Positions 8,361-17,220 of a stretch of 64,000 nucleotides of DNA are shown piece after piece (the first letter of the stretch is position 1; every line of letters begins with the position of its first letter). Under the pieces are notes generated by a model. That model did no database searches. It was not told where the DNA came from and saw only the letters and a program-made list of their open reading frames with translations. Source of the DNA: Eubacteriales Family XIII. Incertae Sedis bacterium (lineage in GTDB: Bacteria > Bacillota > Clostridia > Peptostreptococcales > Anaerovoracaceae); NCBI GenBank assembly GCA_031261345.1, contig JAISKC010000086.1, forward strand, positions 1-64,000, read 5' to 3'. The translations under genes and the position numbers were made by a program.

Positions 8361-9923
8361 ATGGAATTGCGCAATTATGTTAAAGATTTGATCGGGGAGT
8401 ATTCGCTTATTCCTGAGAATTCTGTTGTGGTTTTGGGACTTTCGGGCGGGCCGGATTCGGTCTGTCTTTTTTATTTGTTGAATTCGCTTAAGGGGGAGCT
8501 CGGGTTTGAGCTTGTCTGTGCCCATGTGAATCATGGGCTTCGGGGTGAGGAATCCGATTCGGACGAGGGCTACGTCAGGGAGCTTTGCAAGGAAAATGGG
8601 GTTCCGCTTGAGGTGGTTGTGCTTGGCGCGGGGGAACTTGAGGACAAGAAGGGTTTGACGGTTGAAGAGGCGGCGCGGATTGTTCGGTATGATTTTTTTG
8701 AGGATGTTTGTGCGAAATATGGGCGGGTGGCTGTTATTGCTGTGGCTCACAATAGTGATGACAATGCTGAGACCGTCATGATGCGCATACTTAGGGGCAC
8801 GGGGGTTGATGGACTTTCGGGGATACCTCTTAGAAGAGTGAGCGAGCGGGGGACCGACATCGTCCGCCCATTGCTCAGGACGGATAGGACTTCGATTGAG
8901 CAATATCTCTCTAATTTGGGGATAACTGCAAAGATTGATTCTACGAATCTTGAGAAGGATTATGGACGAAACAAGATACGGTTGGCGGTATTGCCAATGC
9001 TTGACAGAGAATTTTCCTATCAGCCTGGCACGGCTAAGAAGCAGCTCGGGAGACTCTCTGCGAATGCGGCCACGGATAAGGACTATTTTGATGTGTTGAC
9101 CGATGGGCTGATTGCGGAGCATTTCACGCTTGATAATAGATTGCCACGCTTCGCTCGCAATGACGGGGATAGGGACTGCACAAACGAAGCGTCCCTTTGT
9201 GTAAAGGTGAAGGTTGATTTTTTGGTTTCGCTTCATCCTGCTGTTCGGCATCGGCTCATTGTGAAGGCTTTCTCGCTTGTTGGACTGAAACAGGATATTG
9301 AGGCTGTGCATATCCGTGCGATTGAGCGGCTGCTTGAGGATTCGGGGACGGGAAAGTCTGTCAATCTGCCTCATGGGTTTGGTTTTGCTATCAGTTATGA
9401 TGATGCGGTTTTTTTGGTGCCGGAGGGTGGATTGCGGGTCGGTGCCCGCAATGACAGTACTGATGGTGCACGGGGCGGGGGGGATTTTGAGGTTTCTCTT
9501 TATGAGATTGCTTCGCTTTGTGATGGGGAGAGTGTGGAGTATTTGGGGTTTTCGTTTTCTATGGTTGGAACTCAGGGAAGACCACCCCGTCGGCCTTTGG
9601 CCGACACCCCTCCAAAGAAGGGGAATAAGGACGGGAATACGGAGGGGGATTTGCTGCTGGATTTTGATTTGCTTAAAGCTAAGGCCGATTTTCTTTTGAT
9701 TCGGTCTCGACGTGATGGAGATAGGATTGCACCTACCGGCATGTCCGGCACCAAGAAAATACAGGATTTGTTTGTCGATTTGAAGGTTGATAGACACGAA
9801 AGGGATACTATATTATTACTTGCTACACCTACCGAGGTGCTCTGGGTGCCGGAAAAACGAAAGTCCCGTAGCTTTGCCCCCACGCAGGAAACGACCTCAT
9901 TACTGGCTGTTTCCCTTGTCTGA
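8361..9923 (+). CDS. tilS: tRNA(Ile)-lysidine synthetase, with in-frame palindromic insertions
   Basis: Converts C34 of the tRNA-Ile CAU anticodon to lysidine using ATP and lysine, an essential reaction. The PP-loop SGGPDS is at residues 28-33, with CAHVNHGLRGEESDSDE and VAHNSDDNAETVMMRILRG of the N-terminal ATPase domain. The TilS substrate-binding and C-terminal domains follow (SRRDGDRIAPTGMSGTKKIQDLFVDLKV near 450-475). At 520 aa it is longer than the usual 430-470. The surplus matches inserted repeats at 9138-9168, about 9170-9200, 9428-9456 and 9581-9627, which encode Arg/Gly/Pro-rich stretches unrelated to the family. All keep the frame. The large antisense frame over this gene is an artefact. 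In Bacillota tilS is normally followed by hpt then ftsH; hpt is absent here. Confidence 0.95.
   Translation: MELRNYVKDLIGEYSLIPENSVVVLGLSGGPDSVCLFYLLNSLKGELGFELVCAHVNHGLRGEESDSDEGYVRELCKENGVPLEVVVLGAGELEDKKGLTVEEAARIVRYDFFEDVCAKYGRVAVIAVAHNSDDNAETVMMRILRGTGVDGLSGIPLRRVSERGTDIVRPLLRTDRTSIEQYLSNLGITAKIDSTNLEKDYGRNKIRLAVLPMLDREFSYQPGTAKKQLGRLSANAATDKDYFDVLTDGLIAEHFTLDNRLPRFARNDGDRDCTNEASLCVKVKVDFLVSLHPAVRHRLIVKAFSLVGLKQDIEAVHIRAIERLLEDSGTGKSVNLPHGFGFAISYDDAVFLVPEGGLRVGARNDSTDGARGGGDFEVSLYEIASLCDGESVEYLGFSFSMVGTQGRPPRRPLADTPPKKGNKDGNTEGDLLLDFDLLKAKADFLLIRSRRDGDRIAPTGMSGTKKIQDLFVDLKVDRHERDTILLLATPTEVLWVPEKRKSRSFAPTQETTSLLAVSLV
9138..9168 (+). repeat. Palindromic element inside tilS (copy 1)
   Basis: ATTGCCACGC...GCTCGCAATGAC type element, translated in frame as LPRFARND. 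It interrupts the linker between TilS domains. A second small palindrome (CACAAA...TTTGTG, about 9178-9202) follows at once and is also translated. Confidence 0.85.
9428..9456 (+). repeat. Palindromic element inside tilS (copy 2)
   Basis: GGATTGCGGG-TCGGTG-CCCGCAATGAC, translated as GLRVGARND. The stem-loop is almost the same as the intergenic element at 8296-8328. Confidence 0.88.
9581..9627 (+). repeat. Second palindromic family inside tilS (CCCCGTCGGCC type)
   Basis: Two adjacent hairpins, GTCGGCC-TTT-GGCCGAC (9589-9605) and CCCCTCC...GAAGGGG, translated in frame as RPPRRPLADTPPKKG. The sequence differs from the GGATTGC family but it also sits in frame inside tilS. Confidence 0.8.
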
Positions 9924-10012
9924 AATCGTTCGCTGTGGTAAAATTTACGCTGTATGTACATGTATAATAGTACGTTTTCGATGCGTGATAATATAGAACG
10001 GAGATTTAGATT

Positions 10013-12076
10013 TTGAAGATGAGCAAAAAGAGGAACATTACCTACTTCGGCGTCATTGTGGTAGTCATCATTGCTGTTACGATATTCGCGAAGAGCTTCG
10101 GGGATGATGCTCCGAAGGACGTCCAATATTCGGACATTGCGAAGTATTTGAAGCAGGAAAAGGTCGTCAAATACGAGACGAACGGGACCCGCATAGAGGT
10201 TGAACTGAAGGACAAGACGAAGGCTGTCGCCTATGCGGCAAACCTCGTTGAAATCGACTATTTGGATAATGAATACGTATTCCCGCAGATGAAGGACGGG
10301 AAAATCAAGGACGTTTCGAGCCCGAAGCCAAAGGGCGGCGGCATTCTTGCCAGTCTGCTTCCGACGCTTCTCATAATGGGCGTTCTCATATTCTTCATGT
10401 ACTATATGATGAATGGTGCGGGAGCCGGTGGCGGTGGCAAGGTCATGAATTTCGGAAAGAGTAAGGCCAAGCTTCACAAGGACGACACAAAGCAGATAAA
10501 ATACGCGGATGTAGCTGGTCTTGATGAGGAGATGGAGGAGCTTAGCGAGGTCGTTGACTTCCTCAAAAATCCCAGAAAATACAATGAGCTCGGCGCGAGA
10601 ATTCCAAAGGGTATTTTGCTCGTCGGCCCCCCGGGAACAGGTAAGACATATCTGTCCAAGGCTACTGCGGGAGAGGCGGGTGTGCCGTTCTTCTCAATCA
10701 GCGGCTCGGAATTCGTCGAGATGTTTGTCGGCGTAGGTGCTTCGAGGGTCAGAGACCTGTTTGATCAGGCAAAGAAGAATTCACCCTGCATAGTTTTCAT
10801 AGATGAAATTGACGCTGTCGGTCGCAAGAGAGGCGCAGGTCTCGGCGGCGGACACGATGAAAAGGAGCAGACTCTCAATCAGCTTCTCGTAGAAATGGAC
10901 GGTTTCGGAGACAATTCCGGTATCATCATACTCGCGGCAACGAACAGGCCGGATGTACTCGATCCCGCATTACTGAGAGCCGGCAGGTTTGACCGTCAGG
11001 TCGTTATCGGAGTTCCTGACATCAAGGGCAGGGAGGCGATATTCAAGGTTCACTCCAGAAACAAGCCGATGGCCGAGGAAGTCGAGCCCAAGGTGCTCGC
11101 GAGAAGGACGCCAGGATTCACGCCGGCGGATATCGAAAACATGCTCAATGAGGCGGCGCTTCTCACGGCGAGAAGAAACGGCCGCATGATTCGCATGGAG
11201 GAAGTCGAGGAGGCCATCACGAAGGTCATCGCAGGCCCCGAGAAGAAGAGCCGCGTGATAAGCGACGCGGAGAGAAAGCTCACGGCCTATCACGAAGCTG
11301 GGCACGCAATCGTCGCGAGGTCGCTTCCGAACACGGATCCAGTGCACCAGATTACCATCATTCCGAGAGGCAGGGCCGGCGGATTCACGATGGTGCTTCC
11401 CAAAGAGGATAGATATTATGGTACAAAGACAGACATGCAGGAACAGATCATACATTTGCTCGGCGGCAGGGTTGCGGAGAAACTCACGCTGAAGGACATC
11501 AGCACGGGTGCGAGCAACGACATCATGAGGGCGACCGAAATCGCCAGAGATATGGTAACAAAGTATGGATTCAGCGAGAAACTCGGGCCCGTCAATTACA
11601 GCCAATCCGACGAAGTATTCCTCGGCAGGGATTTCACGTCCCACAAGGTTTACTCGGAGGAGGTCGCCTCGGAAATTGACGAGGAAATCAAGTCTATCAT
11701 AAACGCCGCATTCATAGAGGCTGAGGATATTCTCGAGGGGCACATCGCACAGCTACACACGATAGCGAAGGCACTTTTAGACATTGAGACCCTCGACGGC
11801 GAGCAGTTCGAAGCTCTATATTCGGGCGAAATCACGGTCGATGGCTTGGCTGAAAAAATCAAGATCGAGGACGAAGTTCGGCAGGCAAGGGATGCGAAGG
11901 AAGCCGCCGAGACGGAGGAAATGCTTGCTCAGCCCGAGGAGGAGCCTGAGGAGGAAGAGCCGGAAAGCTTGGAACTCGTAGATGAAAGCGAGGATGCAGG
12001 CGATGAGGATTCGGAAGACGATGAGACTCCGGAAGGCGATGAGGAGCAAGGGGTTAGACTGACAGAGGAAGACTAA
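10013..12076 (+). CDS. ftsH: ATP-dependent zinc metalloprotease FtsH
   Basis: Membrane-anchored AAA+ protease degrading misfolded membrane and regulatory proteins. TM1 is at about residues 9-25, the external domain at about 30-105, TM2 at about 108-132 ([19 protein letters not shown]), Walker A GPPGTGKT at 205-212, Walker [12 protein letters not shown], the second region of homology [18 protein letters not shown], and the zinc site HEAGH at 427-431. The 80-residue C-terminal tail is extremely acidic ([10 protein letters not shown] and similar). A TTG start at 10013 lies 9 nt after CGGAG; an ATG two codons on (10019) is possible. A -10-like TATAAT occurs at 9963-9968. It ends 12 nt before the carboxyltransferase gene, so co-transcription is likely. 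Confidence 0.97.
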   Translation: MKMSKKRNITYFGVIVVVIIAVTIFAKSFGDDAPKDVQYSDIAKYLKQEKVVKYETNGTRIEVELKDKTKAVAYAANLVEIDYLDNEYVFPQMKDGKIKDVSSPKPKGGGILASLLPTLLIMGVLIFFMYYMMNGAGAGGGGKVMNFGKSKAKLHKDDTKQIKYADVAGLDEEMEELSEVVDFLKNPRKYNELGARIPKGILLVGPPGTGKTYLSKATAGEAGVPFFSISGSEFVEMFVGVGASRVRDLFDQAKKNSPCIVFIDEIDAVGRKRGAGLGGGHDEKEQTLNQLLVEMDGFGDNSGIIILAATNRPDVLDPALLRAGRFDRQVVIGVPDIKGREAIFKVHSRNKPMAEEVEPKVLARRTPGFTPADIENMLNEAALLTARRNGRMIRMEEVEEAITKVIAGPEKKSRVISDAERKLTAYHEAGHAIVARSLPNTDPVHQITIIPRGRAGGFTMVLPKEDRYYGTKTDMQEQIIHLLGGRVAEKLTLKDISTGASNDIMRATEIARDMVTKYGFSEKLGPVNYSQSDEVFLGRDFTSHKVYSEEVASEIDEEIKSIINAAFIEAEDILEGHIAQLHTIAKALLDIETLDGEQFEALYSGEITVDGLAEKIKIEDEVRQARDAKEAAETEEMLAQPEEEPEEEEPESLELVDESEDAGDEDSEDDETPEGDEEQGVRLTEED

Positions 12077-12088
12077 AGGAGGTAAGAA

Positions 12089-13636
12089 ATGGCGACACGA
12101 AAACTTGAAGAACTCCGAAGCAGGAAGCGGAAAGTGCTCGATGCGGGCGGAGAAAAACGCATAAAGGCGCAGCACGATGCGGGCAAGTTGACTGCGAGGG
12201 AGAGGCTGGATGTTCTCTTCGACGAGGGAAGTTTTGTCGAACTCGATGTTTTTGTGCATCACAGGAGCAGCAACTTTGACATGGCTGAAAAACACGCTCC
12301 GGGCGATGGCGTCGTAACGGGATATGGCACGATTGACGGCCGTTTGGTCTATGCTTACTCGCAGGATTTCACGGTTTTGGGTGGTTCACTCGGCGAGTAT
12401 CACGCGAACAAGATAGTGAAGGTTCAGGAGATGGCGCTCAAGGTGGGTGCTCCGATTGTGGGCCTCAACGACAGCGGCGGTGCCCGTATTCAGGAGGGTG
12501 TGCCGTCTCTTTCCGGCTTCGGCAAGATATTCAAAAACAACACGATTTCTTCGGGCGTGATCCCGCAGATTTCTGTAATAATGGGTCCTTGTGCGGGTGG
12601 TGCGGTCTATTCGCCGGCCATCACGGACTTCGTTTTCATGGTGGATAAGACGAGCCAGATGTTCATCACAGGGCCACAGGTCATCAAGGCTGTAACGGGT
12701 GAGGAGATAACTGCCGAGGAACTGGGTGGGGCGAAGACTCACAACACGGTCAGCGGCGTCGCCCACTTTATGGGCAAGGATGACGAGGACACACTTGCGC
12801 AGGTCAAGGAGCTCCTGTCGTATCTGCCGGCAAACAATCTGGAAACGGCACCAAGTGTACCTACGGCGGACGATATCAACAGGCTCATTCCCGAGTTTGA
12901 CGATATCATTCCCGAAAATCCAAACAAGGCATATGACGTCATCAAGATAATTGAAAAGATTGCGGACGATGGGAGACACTTCGATGTTGCCCCTCATTAC
13001 GCAAAAAATATCATAACGACCTACATCAGACTCGGCGGAAATACGGTCGGCGTGGTGGCGAACCAGCCCAGTGTTTCGGCGGGCTCACTCGACATCAACG
13101 CGTCGGACAAGGCGGCTCGTTTCGTCAGACGTTGCGACGCATTCAACATTCCCTTGCTCGTGCTCGAGGATGTCCCGGGATTTTTGCCTGGAACCGATCA
13201 GGAATCAGGCGGTATCATCAGGCATGGGGCGAAACTTCTCTACGCCTTCTGCGAGGCGACCGTGCCAAAGGTAACTATGGTACTTCGCAAGGCTTACGGC
13301 GGAGCCTATATCGCGATGTGCAACAAGGAGCTTGGAGCCGACTTGGTCTATGCGTGGCCGTCAGCCGAGATTGCCGTCATGGGTGCGGCTGGTGCGGCGA
13401 ACATCGTATTTAAGAACGACATAAAGAATGCGGCCGATCCTATCTCTATGCGCGAGGCGAAGATAGCCGAATATGAGGACAAGTTCAACAACCCCTACGA
13501 GGCGGCGGCACTTGGCTATGTCGAGGACGTCATCGAGCCGAGGACCACTAGGCAGAGACTCATTTCGGCCTTCGATATGCTCGAGTCAAAACGTGAGTCG
13601 CTTCCGGATAAGAAGCACGGAAATATTCCACTTTAG
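12089..13636 (+). CDS. Acyl-CoA carboxylase/decarboxylase carboxyltransferase subunit (MmdA/PccB family)
   Basis: A 515-residue carboxyltransferase of the propionyl-CoA carboxylase beta / methylmalonyl-CoA decarboxylase alpha family. Visible are the N-terminal KLTARERLDVLFD motif, the first crotonase-like half with LNDSGGARIQEGV and GPCAGGAVYSPA (acyl-CoA oxyanion hole), and the second half with DVPGFLPGTDQE and the terminal AYGGAYIAM and WPSAEIAVMGA. It transfers carboxyl groups between biotin and an acyl-CoA, probably propionyl/methylmalonyl-CoA. An AGGAGG ribosome binding site precedes it. It heads a cassette with a short accessory subunit and a biotin carrier; no membrane decarboxylase beta subunit or biotin carboxylase is in the window, so direction and exact substrate are open. 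Confidence 0.9.
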   Translation: MATRKLEELRSRKRKVLDAGGEKRIKAQHDAGKLTARERLDVLFDEGSFVELDVFVHHRSSNFDMAEKHAPGDGVVTGYGTIDGRLVYAYSQDFTVLGGSLGEYHANKIVKVQEMALKVGAPIVGLNDSGGARIQEGVPSLSGFGKIFKNNTISSGVIPQISVIMGPCAGGAVYSPAITDFVFMVDKTSQMFITGPQVIKAVTGEEITAEELGGAKTHNTVSGVAHFMGKDDEDTLAQVKELLSYLPANNLETAPSVPTADDINRLIPEFDDIIPENPNKAYDVIKIIEKIADDGRHFDVAPHYAKNIITTYIRLGGNTVGVVANQPSVSAGSLDINASDKAARFVRRCDAFNIPLLVLEDVPGFLPGTDQESGGIIRHGAKLLYAFCEATVPKVTMVLRKAYGGAYIAMCNKELGADLVYAWPSAEIAVMGAAGAANIVFKNDIKNAADPISMREAKIAEYEDKFNNPYEAAALGYVEDVIEPRTTRQRLISAFDMLESKRESLPDKKHGNIPL

Positions 13637-13655
13637 GTATTCGGGAGGCTAGTTT

Positions 13656-13970
13656 ATGGGTTTTTTTAGAAGAAAGAAAGAGGGGCCGACAGCCGTCGTT
13701 TTGAAGGGCGCGGATAAGGGTCAGGTTGCCCCCGAGACTATAGCTGCTATCACGGCAGCTGTTCGTGCGAGCGAGGCACCGGACGATAGTATAGTAGCCG
13801 CAATAACGGCTGCGGTAAGAGCTTACGAAGCGGCGGATGAATTCTCGTCCGGCTTAAATATTCGGAAATTGAACAGGGCTGCCGGTATCAGACCCGCATG
13901 GGGCATCGCTGGAACGACCGATGCGATTCGTCATCGTCAGTCTGCAATGATAAGGAGGGAAAGAAAATGA
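13656..13970 (+). CDS. Short accessory subunit with OadG/MmdD-E-like C-terminal motif
   Basis: A 104-residue protein. It contains two copies of an AAITAAVRA motif (about residues 30-38 and 48-56) and ends in a basic RPAWGIAGTTDAIRHRQ stretch. This resembles the C-terminal part of delta/epsilon subunits (OadG/MmdD, MmdE) of biotin-dependent decarboxylases, where the EV-AAI-AAV helix precedes a basic tail. Unlike OadG/MmdD there is no N-terminal membrane segment. Its position between the carboxyltransferase and biotin carrier, with a 4-nt ATGA overlap to the carrier, supports a structural role in that complex. Identification rests on motif memory and context. Confidence 0.6.
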   Translation: MGFFRRKKEGPTAVVLKGADKGQVAPETIAAITAAVRASEAPDDSIVAAITAAVRAYEAADEFSSGLNIRKLNRAAGIRPAWGIAGTTDAIRHRQSAMIRRERK

Positions 13971-14368
13971 AAAAATACAATATTACTGTAAACGGTACAG
14001 CTTATGAGGTTGAGGTTGAAGAGGTTGGTGGAACGCCTGTAATCACTTCATCTGCGCCCGCGCCTGCAGTAGCACACGTGGCTCCTACCTCTGCTCCTGC
14101 CGCACCCGCGCCCGCACCGGCAACGCCTGTGGCTTCATCTACACCATCGGCCGGAGCAGTAGAGGTCGAGTCGCCCATGCCAGGCACCATTTTGAACGTC
14201 TTGGTCTCGCAGGGACAGGCGGTTTCGGACGGGGATGTACTTCTCATTCTCGAAGCTATGAAGATGGAAAACGAGATAGTCGCTCCACAGGCCGGAATCG
14301 TTGACGCAATCCTCGTAGAAAAGGGTGCCACCGTCAATCCGGGCGATGTACTCATCTCAATCAAATAG
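13967..14368 (+). CDS. Biotin carboxyl carrier protein
   Basis: A 133-residue biotin carrier. A short N-terminal segment is followed by an Ala/Pro-rich flexible linker (about residues 28-60) and a biotinyl/lipoyl domain (about 64-133). The biotinylation motif AMKM is at 97-100, with Lys99 the modified residue, inside EAMKMENEIVAPQAG. The start ATG overlaps the stop of the preceding gene (ATGA). It would shuttle carboxyl groups for the carboxyltransferase encoded upstream. Confidence 0.93.
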   Translation: MKKYNITVNGTAYEVEVEEVGGTPVITSSAPAPAVAHVAPTSAPAAPAPAPATPVASSTPSAGAVEVESPMPGTILNVLVSQGQAVSDGDVLLILEAMKMENEIVAPQAGIVDAILVEKGATVNPGDVLISIK

Positions 14369-14399
14369 TATTTAAATAGAAGGAAATATAGAAGAAGCG

Positions 14400-15248
14400 A
14401 TGGAAAACAACAAGATGCTGCTCGCCTTTGACGTCGGCAATACGAACATTGTACTCGGCGTATTCAAGGACGGGGAGCTCGTCCAGAACTGGCGAATGGA
14501 GACCGAAGGCTACCGCAGTGCTGACGAGTACGGCATGATGATAAAGCAGCTTTTCGACTATGAGGGGCTCAGGCTTGACGATGTGGGCGATATGATAATT
14601 TCCACGGTCGTGCCTTCCGTGCTCTACACTCTTCAGCACATGGCGATGAAGTATTTCAAAAAGCGTGCACTCATCATCGGCCCTGGTATCAAGACCGGAC
14701 TCAAGATAATATATGACGATCCAACGCAGGTCGGCGCGGACAGAATAGTCAATGCCGTCGCCGCTCTCACGAAGTACGAGGGCCCGCTGATAGTAATAGA
14801 TTTGGGAACGGCCACGACATTTTGCGCCGCTACATCCGACTGGCGTTACGTGGGCGGAGCGATTGCTCCGGGGCTCAAGATTTCTTCGGACGCGCTGTTT
14901 GAAAAGACGGCAAAGCTTCCGAGGATTGAGCTTGATGAGCCGGCGTCTGTCATCTGCAAGAACACAATCGAGAGCATGCAGTCCGGCATAGTTTTCGGAC
15001 ACAGAGGCATGGTCGAATTCATTACCAAGAAAATGAAGGATGAACTCGCGGAAATCGACAAGAGCGGCAAGCCCGTGAAGGTCATCGCAACGGGCGGCGT
15101 GGCAAATATGGTCGAGGAAGGTATCGACTGTATCAACGTCGTGGACAAACTGCTCACCCTCGAGGGCCTGCACATCATCTACGAGAAAAATCGCAAAAAT
15201 AACGATGCAAGAAAGCTAAAGCTAAAAGAAGAAGCATGGGATGTTTGA
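14400..15248 (+). CDS. coaX: Type III pantothenate kinase
   Basis: Catalyses the first step of coenzyme A synthesis, ATP-dependent phosphorylation of pantothenate. ASKHA-fold motifs are LLAFDVGNTNIVLGVF (phosphate 1, about residues 7-22), YDDPTQVGADRIVNA (about 104-118), IVIDLGTATTF (about 128-138) and ATGGVA near residue 233. At 282 aa it is slightly longer than the usual 255-260 owing to a lysine-rich C-terminal tail. It overlaps dusB by 8 nt. In many Bacillota coaX follows ftsH directly; here the carboxylase cassette lies between them. Confidence 0.95.
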   Translation: MENNKMLLAFDVGNTNIVLGVFKDGELVQNWRMETEGYRSADEYGMMIKQLFDYEGLRLDDVGDMIISTVVPSVLYTLQHMAMKYFKKRALIIGPGIKTGLKIIYDDPTQVGADRIVNAVAALTKYEGPLIVIDLGTATTFCAATSDWRYVGGAIAPGLKISSDALFEKTAKLPRIELDEPASVICKNTIESMQSGIVFGHRGMVEFITKKMKDELAEIDKSGKPVKVIATGGVANMVEEGIDCINVVDKLLTLEGLHIIYEKNRKNNDARKLKLKEEAWDV

Positions 15249-16188
15249 TTTAAAAAATCCATTTTTTCTCGCCCCATTGGCGGGCATTACCGATAAGACT
15301 TTCAGGGGGCTGTGCACAGAAATGGGTGCAGCCTTGGTTTATAGCGAGATGGTCAGCGCGAAGGGCCTGCATTACAGGGACAAGAACACCGCGAGGCTTC
15401 TCGAAATAGGGCCTGCCGAGACGGCCGTGGGCTTTCAACTCTTCGGCTCGGAGCCCGAAATCATGGCAGAAGCGGCGGAGATTTTGGACGAGCGGGAGAA
15501 CATTTTGATCGATGTGAATATGGGTTGCCCCGTGCCGAAGGTCGTGAATAACGGCGAGGGTTCGGCTCTGATGAAGACGCCTGCACTTGCCGGCAAGGTC
15601 ATTTCCTCTATGAAGAAGAAAACGCGCAAGCCCATCACTGCGAAGATTCGGAGCGGCTGGGACAAGGATCACGTCAATGCCGTGGTGGTCGCGAAGGTGC
15701 TCGAGGACTCGGGGCTGGACGCCATCGCGGTGCACGGCCGCACGAGGGAGCAGTTCTATCACGGGCCGGCCGACTGGGACATCATCGGCGCGGTCAAGGC
15801 GGCTGTGAAGATTCCCGTTATCGGCAACGGAGACGTGTGGACGGGTGCCGACGCGATTCGCATGATGGAATACACGGGCTGCGACGCGGTAATGATTGCA
15901 AGGGGTGCACTCGGAAACCCATGGATATTCAAGGAGGCCTGTGCACTCAGTAATGGCGGGGACTTTCAGATGCCGAGCCTTCGTGAGATTGCCGATATGT
16001 TCATTCGCCAGACAAACCTCGTCTGCGAGGACAAAGGTGAATATGTGGGTGTCCGTGAGATGAGAAAGCACGTTGGCTGGTATTTCAAGGGATTTCCCGG
16101 CGTGTCAAAGCTGAAAAACAGCGTCAACTTGCTCGAGAACGCTGCAGATGTGCTGAACCTGATAGACGAATTTGGCGGTCTATATTAA
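15241..16188 (+). CDS. dusB: tRNA-dihydrouridine synthase
   Basis: FMN-dependent TIM-barrel enzyme reducing uridines in tRNA to dihydrouridine. Signature PLAGITDKTFR sits at residues about 12-22, the catalytic cysteine lies in MGCPVPKVV (about 98-106), and the FMN-phosphate region has GNGDVW and GCDAVMIARGALGNPW near 195-225. Its 315 aa match the family. Its 3' end overlaps the convergent radical SAM gene by 9 bp. Confidence 0.95.
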   Translation: MFDLKNPFFLAPLAGITDKTFRGLCTEMGAALVYSEMVSAKGLHYRDKNTARLLEIGPAETAVGFQLFGSEPEIMAEAAEILDERENILIDVNMGCPVPKVVNNGEGSALMKTPALAGKVISSMKKKTRKPITAKIRSGWDKDHVNAVVVAKVLEDSGLDAIAVHGRTREQFYHGPADWDIIGAVKAAVKIPVIGNGDVWTGADAIRMMEYTGCDAVMIARGALGNPWIFKEACALSNGGDFQMPSLREIADMFIRQTNLVCEDKGEYVGVREMRKHVGWYFKGFPGVSKLKNSVNLLENAADVLNLIDEFGGLY

Positions 16189-17220
16189 CACTTCATACGT
16201 GCCTTCCGGAATGGAACTGTTTGATATAAATTTCAATGAGAGATTTGGGTATTTCTTGGCGAAGTAGTCTCTATTGCTACCCTTGTGTCCGGCGGCGCAG
16301 GATATATTTTTCGGGTTTGCGTATATGGTCAGTTCACCAAGACTTGATGTGCCTTCGCCTAAGACTTTCATTTTGCTGGCAATTTCAGCTTCGATTTTGT
16401 CTCTCGCAATGCTGCTCTCTATGAGCTGACGGAAAGCGGGGTGGTAGCTTCCCGATACAGCATCGCCATTGCTTGTTATTATATCGGTGCTCTTGAGTCC
16501 GACGCGCAGGATTGTGATGCCTGCATCTTCCAAAATGAGATACATCTGCTTCACGGTTTCGACCATTTCGTCCTGAGTGGGCGGCACGTAAGTTCCGTCT
16601 TGGTGCATATCGTGCAAGGTCGTATCCTTGAGAATTACTGTAGGATAGATTCTGGTTGAATCGGGCCGCAGCTCGGAAACCCTTCTTGCGGAGGCAATGT
16701 CCCGCTCCGGCGTCGAGCACGGAAGGCCCGCCATGAGCTGAAGTCCAACCTCTATGCCCGCAGTTTTGAGAAGCGCGAAAGCGGTTTCCGAGGATTTGGC
16801 GTCGTGGCCTCGATTTGAGACCGCAAGCACTTCATCGTCGAAACTTTGCACGCCGAGCTCCACTATATCTACGCCTTGTGCCAGAAGGTTTGAGACAATT
16901 TCGTCGTCTATGTAGTCCGGTCTGGTCGATAGCCTGATGTGCTTGATTCTGCCCTGCGACCTGTAGCGAATGGCCGGTTTTAGAAGTTCGTTTTGCTCTT
17001 CAATCGGAAGTCCCGTGAAACTTCCGCCAAAATACGCCACTTCGACATCCCGTATTCCGCGAGGCTCGATTGTCGATAGATTTCGCTCGATGAGCTGTTC
17101 TATTTCTGCGGTCGTTGGTGCGGAAAGTCTCGCCGTGATTTTGCGCTGATTGCAAAATACGCAGTCGTGCGGACAGCCGATGTGAGGAATGAATATTGGA
17201 ATGATCGCGTGGGTTTTCAT
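16180..17220 (-). CDS. Elp3-like radical SAM protein (TIGR01211/YhcC-type)
   Basis: A 346-residue radical SAM enzyme. The cluster-binding motif CPHDCVFC (C-x4-C-x2-C) starts near residue 17, followed by VAYFGGSFTGLP, LSTRPDYID and VELGVQSFDDEVL, which place it among Elp3/oxygen-independent coproporphyrinogen-oxidase-like radical SAM proteins. Unlike true Elp3 it lacks a GNAT domain. The function is not established; tRNA modification is often assumed. Its ATG overlaps the stop of the DJ-1 gene (ATGA), so it is the last gene of a four-gene operon starting at the GNAT gene. Confidence 0.82.
   Translation of the reverse strand: MKTHAIIPIFIPHIGCPHDCVFCNQRKITARLSAPTTAEIEQLIERNLSTIEPRGIRDVEVAYFGGSFTGLPIEEQNELLKPAIRYRSQGRIKHIRLSTRPDYIDDEIVSNLLAQGVDIVELGVQSFDDEVLAVSNRGHDAKSSETAFALLKTAGIEVGLQLMAGLPCSTPERDIASARRVSELRPDSTRIYPTVILKDTTLHDMHQDGTYVPPTQDEMVETVKQMYLILEDAGITILRVGLKSTDIITSNGDAVSGSYHPAFRQLIESSIARDKIEAEIASKMKVLGEGTSSLGELTIYANPKNISCAAGHKGSNRDYFAKKYPNLSLKFISNSSIPEGTYEVLI

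Noticed and set aside
8343-9797. A 484-codon antisense frame covering tilS
   Set aside because: It lies wholly opposite a gene with clear TilS motifs, has an atypical Ile/Arg/Pro-rich composition, and reads the palindromic elements in reverse.
10970-11743. A 257-codon antisense frame within ftsH
   Set aside because: The sense strand has all FtsH motifs; high-GC antisense frames like this are common in this window (also over tatD, dusB, coaX and carB).
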